A stretch of DNA of 64,000 nucleotides. It comes from Diospyros lotus. Its lineage: Eukaryota > Streptophyta > Magnoliopsida > Ericales > Ebenaceae. Position 1 is the stretch's first letter. Every line of letters begins with the position of its first letter. The stretch spans positions 18,370,311-18,434,310 of the forward strand of contig NC_068348.1 in NCBI RefSeq assembly GCF_014633365.1. Reading direction: 5' to 3'. This document shows positions 22,760 to 32,511 of the stretch, piece by piece. The notes under the pieces were generated by a model. It searched no databases, was not told the origin of the DNA, and saw only the letters and a program-made list of their open reading frames with translations. The translations under genes and the position numbers were made by a program.

Positions 22760-23110
22760 TGGCCGTGGCAATTAAGGGCTGCTCGGCACCCCTAGTTGCC
22801 GGGCCTAATTAATTGGGCCATAGCGGCGCCTAACTGCCTGGGTCGTGCGCATCCTGGGCCAACCTATTTCCCCATTCTTTTTCTCTCTCTGGTCGTTCAT
22901 CGTGAGTCGTCTCTCTCTCTCTCTCTCTCGTTGCCGATCTCATCTCTTGGTCGTTTGCCGCTGCCGTCGATCTCGTCTATTGGTCGTTCTCTCTCATTGT
23001 CACTGATCTCATCTATTGGCTGTCATCTCTCGTCGCCGATCTCGTCTTCCTCCGGTATGTATCCATCTTCCTCCGATCTCGTCCGTTGCGTTGTTGCTAG
23101 CAACTCCTTG
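22760..23110. repeat. pyrimidine-rich low-complexity block with (TC)n
   Basis: A (TC)n run at about 22911-22928 is followed by several loose copies of CGATCTCGTC/CATCTCTTGGTCG. The plus-strand frame across it (22796-23143) is a by-product of this composition and is not a gene. It may be captured untranslated leader sequence within the LTR element. Confidence 0.5.
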
Positions 23111-24263
23111 CTGCATGCTGTAGCTGCTCGCTACAGCAAATAGCAGCAACTTGTTGCTTGTTGCAACAGCAAGCTTGCTGTTGATCTAGTCACCGCCTAG
23201 GCTCTAGCCTGCTGCCCGACTAGCTCGTAGCACGTTTTTGAACACTTGAATTACTTCTCCTCTGCATCTGCTTCACAACAGTCGCCTAGGATAAACAATC
23301 GTGTCACAATAGTCAACAACCTTCAATTCTCAATTGAAATGAGTCACTAGGTGATAGATCCGATTCCACCTCCTGGCTCGCTTATTCACAACAATCACCT
23401 ATCAATAGTTGAAGCTTGATTGGCTTCTAAAATTAATTGAATCGTAGCCACAAGTCCGACACTAATTCTACCTTCCAAAATCGTCGAAATTAGTTGTTGG
23501 GAGTTGTCAAAATCATAGCCCAGAAGCGTAGGCCACTGGATTATAGTGACCAGACCTAGATTAACTCCAATTTTTCCTCTAATACTCACCTAATCCAATC
23601 GCTCTTCTTCACCTTTCCAATTCCAACAAAGTTAACTAGATTTCAAAGTCGAAATCAATCTCGTGTTTCCCCTTACTACTCATAGCCTAGAATTCTATTG
23701 GAATCATTGCCTATGGAATTCTCTTCACTGATTCGTTGTTATGAGTCATCGGACTTCTAATTAGAATTTCTTGAATCACCTCTCAATCAGTTCTGATAAT
23801 GGTTGAGGTTGCCTTCCTGAATTGCCACTGCAGCAGCTAAAGTTCGTCGATTCCGTCGCGGCTGGGAGAGCAGTCTTTGATACCTTCAGAAACAGATTAG
23901 AAATGATCGCCTATTAATAGCCAAGAATTATTGTCTAAATTTGCTTCCAATGACCAATTTGCTTTGCTTGGAATTTGGCTTTGATTTCTTCAAAATCGGA
24001 TCGGAACAACTATTGAATTTCCGAACTCATAGTTGAGGAACGACTGTTTTGGCTGTAAATCTTTTGGTCTGCTTCGCCTTCCACTTTTGGGCCTTAGATA
24101 TCAGCCAATGTTCAACCTTCGTGTGTCGGAATCGATTTTTGAGGATCACTCATTCCCTATACTCGAATCAAGTTCCGAGTCTCTACTTCTTCAAGTCGAT
24201 TCAGAATTTAATCAACAGGGAAACTGTCGAGAGCCGTCGAACATTAACAACCAAGGAACGATA

Positions 24264-24275
24264 GCTCTGATACCA
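24264..24275 (-). other. primer binding site of the large pol-less element
   Basis: The minus strand reads TGGTATCAGAGC, complementary to initiator methionine tRNA, three bases from the 5' LTR. Confidence 0.75.
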
Positions 24276-24278
24276 AAT

Positions 24279-24660
24279 TGTAATGTACTTAGGGTTTAGC
24301 CTAGGGTTTGGATTGGAAATCGAAATAATCTAAGGTAATTCGAACTAGGAATAGAAGGATTGGGGAAAGAATTGGACAGAAATGAGAAAGATAATAGACA
24401 GAAATAAGGGAGAGTTGCATATAGAACAGAGGAAGGGGGACATTAGAGAGAAGAAAGAGGGAAATGGGAGGGAATTTGAGAGATAATTGATAAGAGGGGA
24501 AAGCTGAAATTCAATTATCATTCATGACCTCCCTACCAACAGACTTCAGTAGCTTTATATAGCTGCTCTACAGAAAATAACAAACTAACAGAAAAATACA
24601 AGTAAAATTTAAAATAGGCTAATTACTATTTGAGTCCTAGTGAACCCTTGGGTCTTGATA
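24279..24660 (-). repeat. 5' LTR of the large pol-less element
   Basis: About 382 bp, opening TGTAATGTAC. It differs from its partner by an extra TTAGGGTTTAGC-type segment near the start. The outer end TGATA is a decayed TGACA. Confidence 0.78.
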
Positions 24661-24970
24661 GTTTCTTAGTCTTTTTGATTAGGGGGAGCACTTTCTTGGT
24701 GTGACCCAATCTTGTCTGCCTAGAGTAGTTTTTGACCACACACCTATTCTTTTGGACTCTGGTTCCCTTAGAATTGGTTGAGATTCTTTTTAGTTTGAAA
24801 ATATATGGCTTAGGGAGGAAGCGTTTCTTAAGTGGGTTCAAACATGGTGGAATAATTATATGGTGATGTATCCCTGAGCTATTGTTTAGTTTAGAAGCTT
24901 AAGCATGTGAAAGGATACTTGAAAGAATTGGAACAAAGAGGTCTTGGGAAAGATCATAAGTGAGATACTC
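24661..24970. other. 310-bp spacer between the two pol-less elements
   Basis: Host DNA sharing short direct repeats with 18990-19095 (GTTTCTTAGT...TTTTGATTAGGG and ACACACCTATTCT). The insertion site therefore already contained a small local duplication. No gene was seen. Confidence 0.45.
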
Positions 24971-25311
24971 TGTCATGACCTAGATGAATTAGGAAGTTAT
25001 TTTTTATTCCAATTGTTATATCTTTATTTAGTTGTTATCTATAGTTATGTTTTAGGAGTAGTGGTAACTGTTTAGTATAATCTGTTGATTAGCTTTATAT
25101 ATAAAGCCATAACCCACAGTGTTGAGATTATGTAAGAATCATCAAAAAGTTATTTAAGTCTCATTTCCTCCTATTGTTTTCTCTGTTTCTCCTTACTCTT
25201 TGCTAGTTTCTCTCTCATTTTTGTTTGATTCTCCCTAATATTTTGTCTATTTCTCCCTCAATTCCAATTCTATCTCCCAAGGAAACATTAGTTAGGACTA
25301 GGGTCTTGACA
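24971..25311 (+). repeat. 5' LTR of the small pol-less element
   Basis: 341 bp, TGTCATGACC...GTCTTGACA, with a TATATATAAAG promoter-like motif near 25096. Compared with the 3' LTR it lacks about 70 bp after GGAGTAGTGG. Confidence 0.85.
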
Positions 25312-25373
25312 TTTGATATCAGAGCAGCAGTTTCTCGGCCTCAGATCTAGCTTTTCTTTTTCGGATTTTCTCC

Positions 25374-25846
25374 ATGGCTGAAGGTTATCAGATGCTCAAA
25401 GCTTATATGGATAGATTTGAAATTAAACTAGACGAACGATGAACTCTTGATCATGGTGGCCAAGCATTATCAAGTTAGTCTGTCAGTGGAATTATTTTCT
25501 AAGAAATATTATGATCCAATTATTAAACGAAAGAGATTAATCCTTATGACAATTGGAGATCCACTCCTGCTAGGAAATGGAACAGTTCCCAGGACAGTTG
25601 GTTCTTCAAGATTTGAAATTGAACCAGCCTTACGCAATGAGAAGTTGGCTCGAGCGATTTCTATAATAAATGAATCTGAGAAAGCTGAAAATGAGTCATT
25701 AGAGATTCAACCAACTGAAGAGGTTGCAAGGGTACAACCTGATTCCTTAAAAAGAGAAGTTTATGAAGAGGACGCCCAAGATAACTTTTCCAGAAGGTCT
25801 GATCAAGAGAAGATTAATTTAGACAATCAATCGCCAAGATTGGAAG
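25374..25846 (+). pseudogene. leader frame of the small pol-less element, not recognised
   Basis: An ATGGCTGAAGG start at 25374 reads for 22 codons to a stop at 25439. A second frame (25447-25902) then runs through a Glu/Ser/Asn-rich segment with no recognisable domain into the RNA-binding fragment. The first part may descend from a gag start. The acidic segment could be linker sequence captured together with the RRM. Confidence 0.35.
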
Positions 25847-26200
25847 ATGATAATAGAGAACTTCTGGAGACTGGTTGTCTTTCTATCTGCAATCGGCCAT
25901 AAACTACCACTGAGTATGAGTTGGAAGAGCACTTTAGCAGATTTGGCAATGTATCTGAAGTTCATATTGTTGTTGACAAAAATACAAAGAAGTCTGAAGG
26001 AACTGCTTGTGTTCATTCTTTGCTTCCAGAATCTTTCTCCAGAGCTTTAGAAGAGTTGGACAAAATTATTCACCCTCCAACAAAAACTTTGGCTTTAATT
26101 GTTTTCCTTGACCCAGCTGAGGCACATGTTGCTTTCAGAGGATTAGCTTACAAGTGTTACAAGGATGCTCCACTATATTTGGAGATGGGAGCCTGTAAAT
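25847..26200 (+). pseudogene. captured MRD1/RBM19-like RRM fragments
   Basis: The translation resembles multiple-RRM pre-rRNA processing proteins (MRD1/RBM19). One part, ELLETG then TTTEYELEEHFSRFGNVSEV, aligns with the start of an internal RRM. Its RNP2 strand is damaged and a stop (TAA, 25900-25902) replaces a conserved aromatic position. It runs through SRALEELD and then jumps directly to PPTKTLALIVFL and AFRGLAYKCYKDAPLYLE, from a later RRM of the same protein. The intervening region is absent, so the copy is both shuffled and broken. Family recognition is from memory of conserved blocks. Confidence 0.65.
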
Positions 26201-26356
26201 TGATTTGTGGAAAGAAATTACAGAAGTTTTTCAAGATTTCTCCATACAAGCTGTGGAAGAGAAGGAAAAAGCTGAGATTTGAAAGCTACTTGATTTCCTC
26301 AGGCTGCCAGTTTCTATGATTTCTTGGCGACAAGTAATCTTTTAAGGGGGAGGAAA
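26201..26356 (+). pseudogene. 3' family module and purine tract of the small pol-less element
   Basis: Contains LQKFFKISPYKLWKRRKK and a degenerate FLGDK/FKGGGNV end, the same module as in the large element. The purine tract (26344-26356) follows immediately. Confidence 0.55.
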
Positions 26357-26770
26357 TGTCACGACCTAGATGAATTGGGAAGTTATTTTTTATTTCAGTT
26401 GTTATATCTTTATTTAGTTGTTGTTTACAGTTATGTTTTAGGAGTAGTGGGTCTTATTTATAGTTAATTTACAGTTATGGAGTAATAGCAGTTATAGAGT
26501 AATGGGTAGGTAGTGGAGTGGTAACTGCTTGGTATAATCTGTTGGTTATCTTTATATATAAAGTCATAATCCATAGTGTCGAGATTATGTAGGAATTATT
26601 AAAAAGTTATTGAAGTCTCTCATTTTCCCTTATTATTCTCTCTGTTTCTCCCTATTTTTTATTAGTTTCTCCCTCATTTCTGTCTGATTCTCCCTAATAT
26701 TCTGTCTGTTTCTCCCTTGATTCCAATTCTATCTCCAAAGGAAACATTAGTTAGAACTTGGGTCCTGACA
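26357..26770 (+). repeat. 3' LTR of the small pol-less element
   Basis: 414 bp, TGTCACGACC...GTCCTGACA, partner of 24971-25311. It has about 70 extra bp containing TTACAGTTATGGAGTAATAG-type short repeats. Confidence 0.85.
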
Positions 26771-26775
26771 TACTC

Positions 26776-27289
26776 TTGGAAGAAATTAAGTCTTTGGACT
26801 GAAACTAGGTCTCTGGGCTCTTATTGTATGGACATATATAGTATATGAATCTACTTGTATGTACATGTATAATTAGGGTAATAGAATTTAAAGAAATTAA
26901 GTCATATACAATACAGATGCTAACAAGTTTATTGCGAAGAAGCTCCTTGAGGTCAGGAAGTGCCTTCCATTGCTTGGACTGCTACTTCCTAGGGGTAAAT
27001 GAGATTGTTATTGAGGCAAGATGACCTGAAGCAGAGATTTGGAACCCCATTCCAGCACTCAAAAGGATTTGGGGTCACTATTCAAAGAAAGAAACAAGAT
27101 ATTATATGGTGCATTTCTCAAGTGTTCTGTGGAGTGCAAATATACACACTAGTAGAAGTGGACATTAGAAAGGAAATGACTCATTTCTATTGGAATAAAA
27201 AAACATTCTCTGAAATGTATTGTGTATAATGAGCATGGCAACAGTCAATTTGTGTGTGTGGGAGGGAGGGATCCTAGGTGAATTTTGGT
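26776..27289. other. intergenic DNA, no gene established
   Basis: A stretch near 26918-26990 has a splice-like shape (ACAG before, GGTAAA after) around a possible short exon encoding NKFIAKKLLEVRKCLP, but no family is recognised. The rest has no feature. Confidence 0.3.
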
Positions 27290-27866
27290 TACGTTTGGTT
27301 GGGTGGCTTGGTTGGGCGGCATGGTTATGAATGGAAAGGGAATGGGAATGGCATCACCATGTTTGGTATGGGCAGGATTGGAATGAGCATTGTTATTTTT
27401 GGTATGCCTTTATTTTGATGGAATGGAATGGTAAAAAATAAACAATTGACAAAAATGTCCTTTCACATTATAAAAATTGAAAAATCTTGTAAAAATGATA
27501 TTTAATTCCAAAATTGTATCATTATCAAGTACATTTTAAAAATTATTCCCCTTTTTAGGTAAAAATATTAAATAAAAATAAAATGTTATTTGATTTTCAA
27601 ATAAAATTAATTTAAGTGGCTGGTGTGGCAGTGAGCAGGTGGTAGTAGGCAGAAAACGACAAACTTATATATGTGACACTATGTAATTGGAAGAAAAATG
27701 TGAGGGTAAAAATGTAATAATATCTCCATTCCATGCAATGGAGGCTTCAAAATGGAAGGCTTTCCATCTTTTTGAGGGAATGGGTCATTCCATTCCTTAG
27801 TAGCAACCAAACAGCCTTTCATGGGAATCTCATTCTCTCACACTCCATTCTGCCCAACCAAACGTA
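27290..27866. mobile_element. MITE with perfect 14-bp terminal inverted repeats
   Basis: TACGTTTGGTTGGG at 27290-27303 is inverted exactly at 27853-27866. The subterminal regions also pair loosely (GAATGGAATGG against CCATTCCATTCC). Length is 577 bp with no coding potential. GGT follows one end and precedes the other, a possible 3-bp duplication; TA is an alternative. The superfamily is left open. Confidence 0.75.
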
Positions 27867-28109
27867 GGTGTAAACTATGCAACATTAATTTGGGAGATGC
27901 CTTAAACTGAGTTATGGGGTGGTGGATGTACCATGGCCAGTGAATGGTAATGACATGAATATTCTGTCAAATTATATTCTAACATGCACGTATACACATA
28001 AATACCCTGACATGGTGTGGGGGTGTTGGCATAAAAAAAAAAGAAAAAAAAAAAAGAGAGAACTTTTTAGCATGTCACGGATCAACCCTGTAAGCATGTA
28101 CACATTCAC

Positions 28110-28640
28110 AATGCACCATGGTCCATTATCTTTTCTTGTATGTTGTACATCTATGAGAACATTCGCATTTCCATTACACTTATATTTTGCATGCATTGGT
28201 ACTTAACTGCCCTAATAAGTGTAATAAAGCTAGTCTTATTGCATCTAACAAATTTTCCTTTTAGATTTAATGGAATCTTGCTATCACCTAAAATGTTGGA
28301 CCTAACTTTTCATTTTAACCATGCTGCCTTAATTCTACAGGTAACATCATCGTTAAATTTTCCATCTTGTTGGATGATTGCTCCAAGACAACCTAAACTG
28401 TTTCCTGGGATGTCTTGGTCTTCAACTGCACTTATATTTTTACTTAATTTAAATATATTCAGTTTTCAATTGGCTTAACTTAAGATCAGTAGATTTGAAG
28501 TATTCCACCATTTCTTGAGATTAGTAATCATGCCTTCTTTTGTCTCAGCTACGAAGACCATGTCCGCTAAACTCCAATGCATCACATTAGGCTCTAGATT
28601 AACACGCGGCTTATCTAGTACTTACTGGTTCTGATCAATC
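28110..28640 (-). pseudogene. LINE (non-LTR) reverse transcriptase C-terminal remnant
   Basis: The minus-strand translation, with frameshifts, shows blocks of the plant LINE-type RT tail in order. These are a degenerate SADMVFVAET active-site block (near 28560), LGCLGAIIQQDGKFNDDVT (near 28340), CRIKAAWLK, and finally ISVMEMRM and HTRKD-like segments (28195-28130). Stops and shifts are numerous. The 5' end and poly(A) tail were not delimited. Confidence 0.6.
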
Positions 28641-30441
28641 TTTTCTAGTGTGAGAATTTTGTCTGCCTGCTGAATCCTGAAGTTGTGCTTATGGATGCTA
28701 CTTATAATTTCATTAATTTTACGGGCTAAATGGTTTGTTTGCAGGCGTGCTTATTTTTGTTCATGGATGATTGGACGGACACTCCCGAGTCCTGACTCTT
28801 CCCAGACGTATGGAATGGTGTGAAGTATCATCATCTTGCAAATTGTTCATCATGTACCCAACGAATGCTGTTTAATTTTGTATGCACTAGTTTTCTGCTC
28901 TGCTCTGAATAAGAGTCTTCCTGCACATTTGGCATTCTCCCAAACTTGCTAGCTGTTTTTCTATGGAATGCACCTAAACCTAACCATTAGGTAGGGATGC
29001 CAATTTACATTTGATAGCTCTTTGATCTTTCAACTGCATTGCTTGAGATATCCTATTTTTATCATCGGGTTGGCCTGGGAGTTTAGGGATTATAATGATC
29101 TCCCGAGGATGAGAATAGTCATTTAAAACACACACACACACACACAACTCCTCACTTAAACCATATCTTTTCAACTCCTCACGTGGGCTTCTTCTTTCTA
29201 CATTTATCCGTAGCGCACCCTCCAATATTAGTCTGTACCCTGTCCAAATCAATTTTCCATAATGGTAGTTAGCAGCTTCTTAGTCAAAATGAGATAAAAT
29301 TATAAATTATGAGAGATGTGATCATTACCTCAACATTTATTGTTGGCTGTCAAATGCTCGTTGACAGGAAATCAAAATCAATCATGGCTGTATATCATTT
29401 GTGATTTGAGTTTTTTTCTTTTGGTGGCATCCAAGAGAACCAGGCTCTTAAAGGCACGAGAACTCCTGGGTAGAAGAAGCATGCATGTATCCAGGACCAG
29501 AATAGATTAACTTTGATTCCGTAAATTGCCCTCCCAAATCCCAACAGAGTGATGGATGATACGGAGATGCCAGATTTCTCCCTAACAAGTCAATATCTAC
29601 CAAATTCAGAATGCATCGCAGCGACCACCCAATCTTTCCAAACACTTATCCCAATGCATCGCATAAAATTCAGACAGCATGAAATAGGCAACGCTGCTGA
29701 AAGTATGTCAATTACATAAATGTTAATTACATAAAAATATAATTAGCCAATGAGCATAACTCTAACATGAGCGGGTATCGCCCAAGCCTTCAAACATATG
29801 TCCAACGAAAATCACGCTTGGGCCATCCCTACAACAATATCAGTATTGAGTTAAAAAGGGCCTAGTGGAAGGATAAGTTTGATTAATTTTTTTTATTTAA
29901 TTTAATGTTATTTGTACAAAAGGTTCTCAAATATTAAATAAAAGGTAAAAGTTATTATTAAATATCCAAAATAGCCATGTATGTCAAAAGACCTTAATAC
30001 CCCCATCTTGTTTTAACAATTAATGGCTATAATTTGTGTTTCTTCCCCCACCCAATTTGACATTATTCACAAAGACAAAATTAATGGCTATAATTTGATT
30101 TTAACAAGTTATTATTAATTTGTGTTTCTTTCCCAACCAATCACACATTATTATTAAACAAGTTATTATAATGTTTATCAAACTCCATCATTATTTAAAA
30201 ATTAGCTTATTTCTTCTATTGCCCCAAACAATATATAATAAGAGAAACAATTATAATATATCATAAGAGATAAATAAAAAATATTAATTTGAGAAAACTA
30301 TTTTTCTTACCATGATAGACCATTTATGCTCCCCCTCAAATTGTTCATTCGAGAAAATTATAATTTTTTTTAGACATAGCAAAAATAGAGATAATGCATT
30401 TCACAGACGATATTGCATTCATTTAACCATACATAAAACAA
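28641..30441. other. intergenic DNA, only a (CA)n run recognised
   Basis: A (CA)n microsatellite lies at about 29130-29147. The remainder grows AT-rich toward 30440 and shows no gene or paired repeat. Short minus-strand frames at 28980-29252 and 29448-29645 have no recognised domain. Confidence 0.4.
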
Positions 30442-32511
30442 ACATACACTGGTCGAGAACCCATTCGATAGGATTTCGACCTCTTACGACATAAGTGGCG
30501 TTATGGTGAAACTAAAACGAGTTATGTGTCGTTATTGTCATATCTAGCTGACTTCTCGATTCTGTCATTTGAAAACATCTAATTTATGCTTAAGTGGAAT
30601 AAATGTACTCATTTCACTAGTGTAGAACCCATTCGATAGTGTTTTGACACCTAACGACATTATAATAAAACTAAAACGGCTTATGTGTTGTTATGGTCAT
30701 ATCTTGCTTGTCTCCAGCTTCCGTTGCCTCCAAACATCTTAAATTGGTTATAATAACATCTTTAATAGAGTTTGAATGCTTAGTTGTGATCATGATCTCG
30801 ATAACACTCAGTTTTGATAATTTCAAAAGTAATTAACATACATATTTGAAATGAATGCTTACATTGTTTATGGTGAAATGGTTGTGTTATACTACAAAGA
30901 GATGTAGAAGCTTATTTTCTATGATTATAAGTGTATGTATAACATCTCTAAAAACATACACCGGTCGAGAAACCCATTCGATAGGATTTCGACCTCTTAC
31001 GACATAGGTGGCGTTATGGTGAAACTAAAACGACTTATGTGCCGTTATTATCATATCTAGTTGACTTCTCGATTCTGTCACCAGAAAACATCTAATTTTT
31101 ACTTAAGTGAAATAAATGTACTCATTTCACCAGTGTAGAACCCATTTGATAATGTTTTGACACCTAACGACATAAACGGTGTTATGATAAAACTAAAATG
31201 ATTTATGTGTTGTTATGGTCATATCTTGCTTGTCTCCGGCTTCCGTTGCCCCCGAACATCTTAAATTGGTTATAATAGTATCTCTAATAGAGTTTGTATG
31301 CTTAGTTGTGATCATGACCTTGATAACACTTAGTTTTGATAATTTCAAAAGTAATTAGCATACATTTGTGAAATGAATGCTTACATTGTATATGGTGAAA
31401 TGGTTGTGTCATATTACAAAGAGATATAAAAGCTTATTTTCTACGATTATAAGTGCATGTATAACATCTCTAAGAACATACACCGATTGGGAAACCCATT
31501 CGATAGAATTTTGAGCTCTTACGACATAGGTGGCGCTATGGTGAAACTAAAACGGCTTATGTGCCGTTATTTTCATATCTAGCTGACTTCTCGATTCCAT
31601 CACCAGAAAACATCTAATTTTTGCTTAAGTGGAATAAATATACTCATTTCACCAGTATAGAAGACATTCGATAGTGTTTTGACACCTAACGACATAGACG
31701 ACGTTATGATAAAACTAAAATGACTTATGTGCTGTTATGGTCATATCTTGCTTGTCTTCGGCTTTTGTTGCCCCTGAACATCTTAAATTGGTTATAATAA
31801 CATCTTTAATGAAGTTTGTATGCTTAGTTGTGATCATGACCTCGATAACACTCAGTTTTTATAATTTCAAGAGTAATTAGGATACATATGTGAAATGAAT
31901 GCTTACATTGTTTATGGTGAAATGGTTGTCATACTACAAAGAGATATAAAAGCTTATTTTCTACGATTATAAGTACCTGTATAACATCTCTAAGAACATA
32001 CACTGGTTGGGAAACCCATTCGATAGGATTTTGAGCTCTTATAACATAGGTGGCGTTATGGTGAAACTAAAACGACTTATGTGCCGCTATTGTCATATCT
32101 AGCTGACTTCTCAATTCTATCACTTGAAAACATCTAATTTTTGCTTAAGTGGAATAAATATACTCATTTAACCAGTATAGAACCCATTTGATAGTGTTTT
32201 GACACCTAATGACATAAACAACGTTATGATAAAACTAAAACGATTTATGTGCTGTTATGGTCATATCTTGTTTGTCTCTGGCTTCCGTTGCCCCCAAACA
32301 TCTTAAATTGGTTATAATAACATCTTTAATGGAGTTTGGATGCTTAGTTGTGATCATGACCTCGATAACATTCAGTTTTGATAATTTCAAGAGTAATTAA
32401 CATACATATGTGAAATGAATGCTTACTTTAATTGTTTATGGTAAAATGGTTGTGTCATACTACAAAGAGATATAAAAGCTTATTTTCTATGATTATAAGT
32501 CCCTGTATAAC
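30442..32511. repeat. tandem array of four units, 512-522 bp each
   Basis: Units start at 30442, 30954, 31476 and 31996, each opening ACATACAC(C/T)G(G/A)T and closing near TATAACATCTCTAA. Within each unit a block CCCATTCGATAG...ACGACATA...GTGAAACTAAAACG...TATGTG is followed about 168 bp later by a diverged version of itself, so every unit holds two related sub-monomers. This is a small satellite with higher-order structure. A diverged partial copy of the sub-monomer continues near 32540-32620. No coding capacity is visible. Confidence 0.85.

Larger units (their letters stand above)
19097..24660 (-). mobile_element. pol-less LTR retrotransposon (large member of a two-element family)
   Basis: A 5.56-kb minus-strand element with LTRs at 19097-19462 and 24279-24660. 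The primer site GCTCTGATACCA (plus strand, 24264-24275) lies beside the 5' LTR, and the purine tract at 19463-19475 lies beside the 3' LTR. Flanking 5-mers are GTTTA (19092-19096) and GTTTC (24661-24665), a four-of-five match. No protease, RT, RNase H or integrase motif could be seen, so it would rely on another element's enzymes. Its 3'-terminal frame carries LWKRRKK and FLGDNKCFKEGGNVR, both echoed in the element at 24971-26770. A hAT derivative is nested at 21789-22492. Confidence 0.75.
24971..26770 (+). mobile_element. small pol-less LTR retrotransposon carrying a host gene fragment, TSD TACTC
   Basis: A 1.8-kb plus-strand element bounded by LTRs 24971-25311 and 26357-26770 and by a perfect TACTC duplication (24966-24970 and 26771-26775). 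After the 5' LTR comes GATATCAGAGCAG, a variant initiator-Met primer site. Before the 3' LTR is AAGGGGGAGGAAA, a purine tract. The interior holds no retroviral-type enzyme domain but encodes segments of an MRD1/RBM19-like RNA-binding protein. It shares TGTCA(C/G)GACC ends and the LWKRRKK 3' module with the 19097-24660 element. Confidence 0.85.

Noticed and set aside
22796..23143. A 115-residue frame rich in Ser and Leu
   Set aside because: Produced by a (TC)n-rich tract inside a retroelement.
26918..26992. Possible short exon (NKFIAKKLLEVRKCLP) with splice-like borders
   Set aside because: No neighbouring exon or family could be recognised, so it is not listed as a gene.
30442..32511. Regular repeats that might suggest a CRISPR-like array
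   Set aside because: Units are about 520 bp with no short repeat-spacer alternation, and the genome is eukaryotic; this is a satellite.
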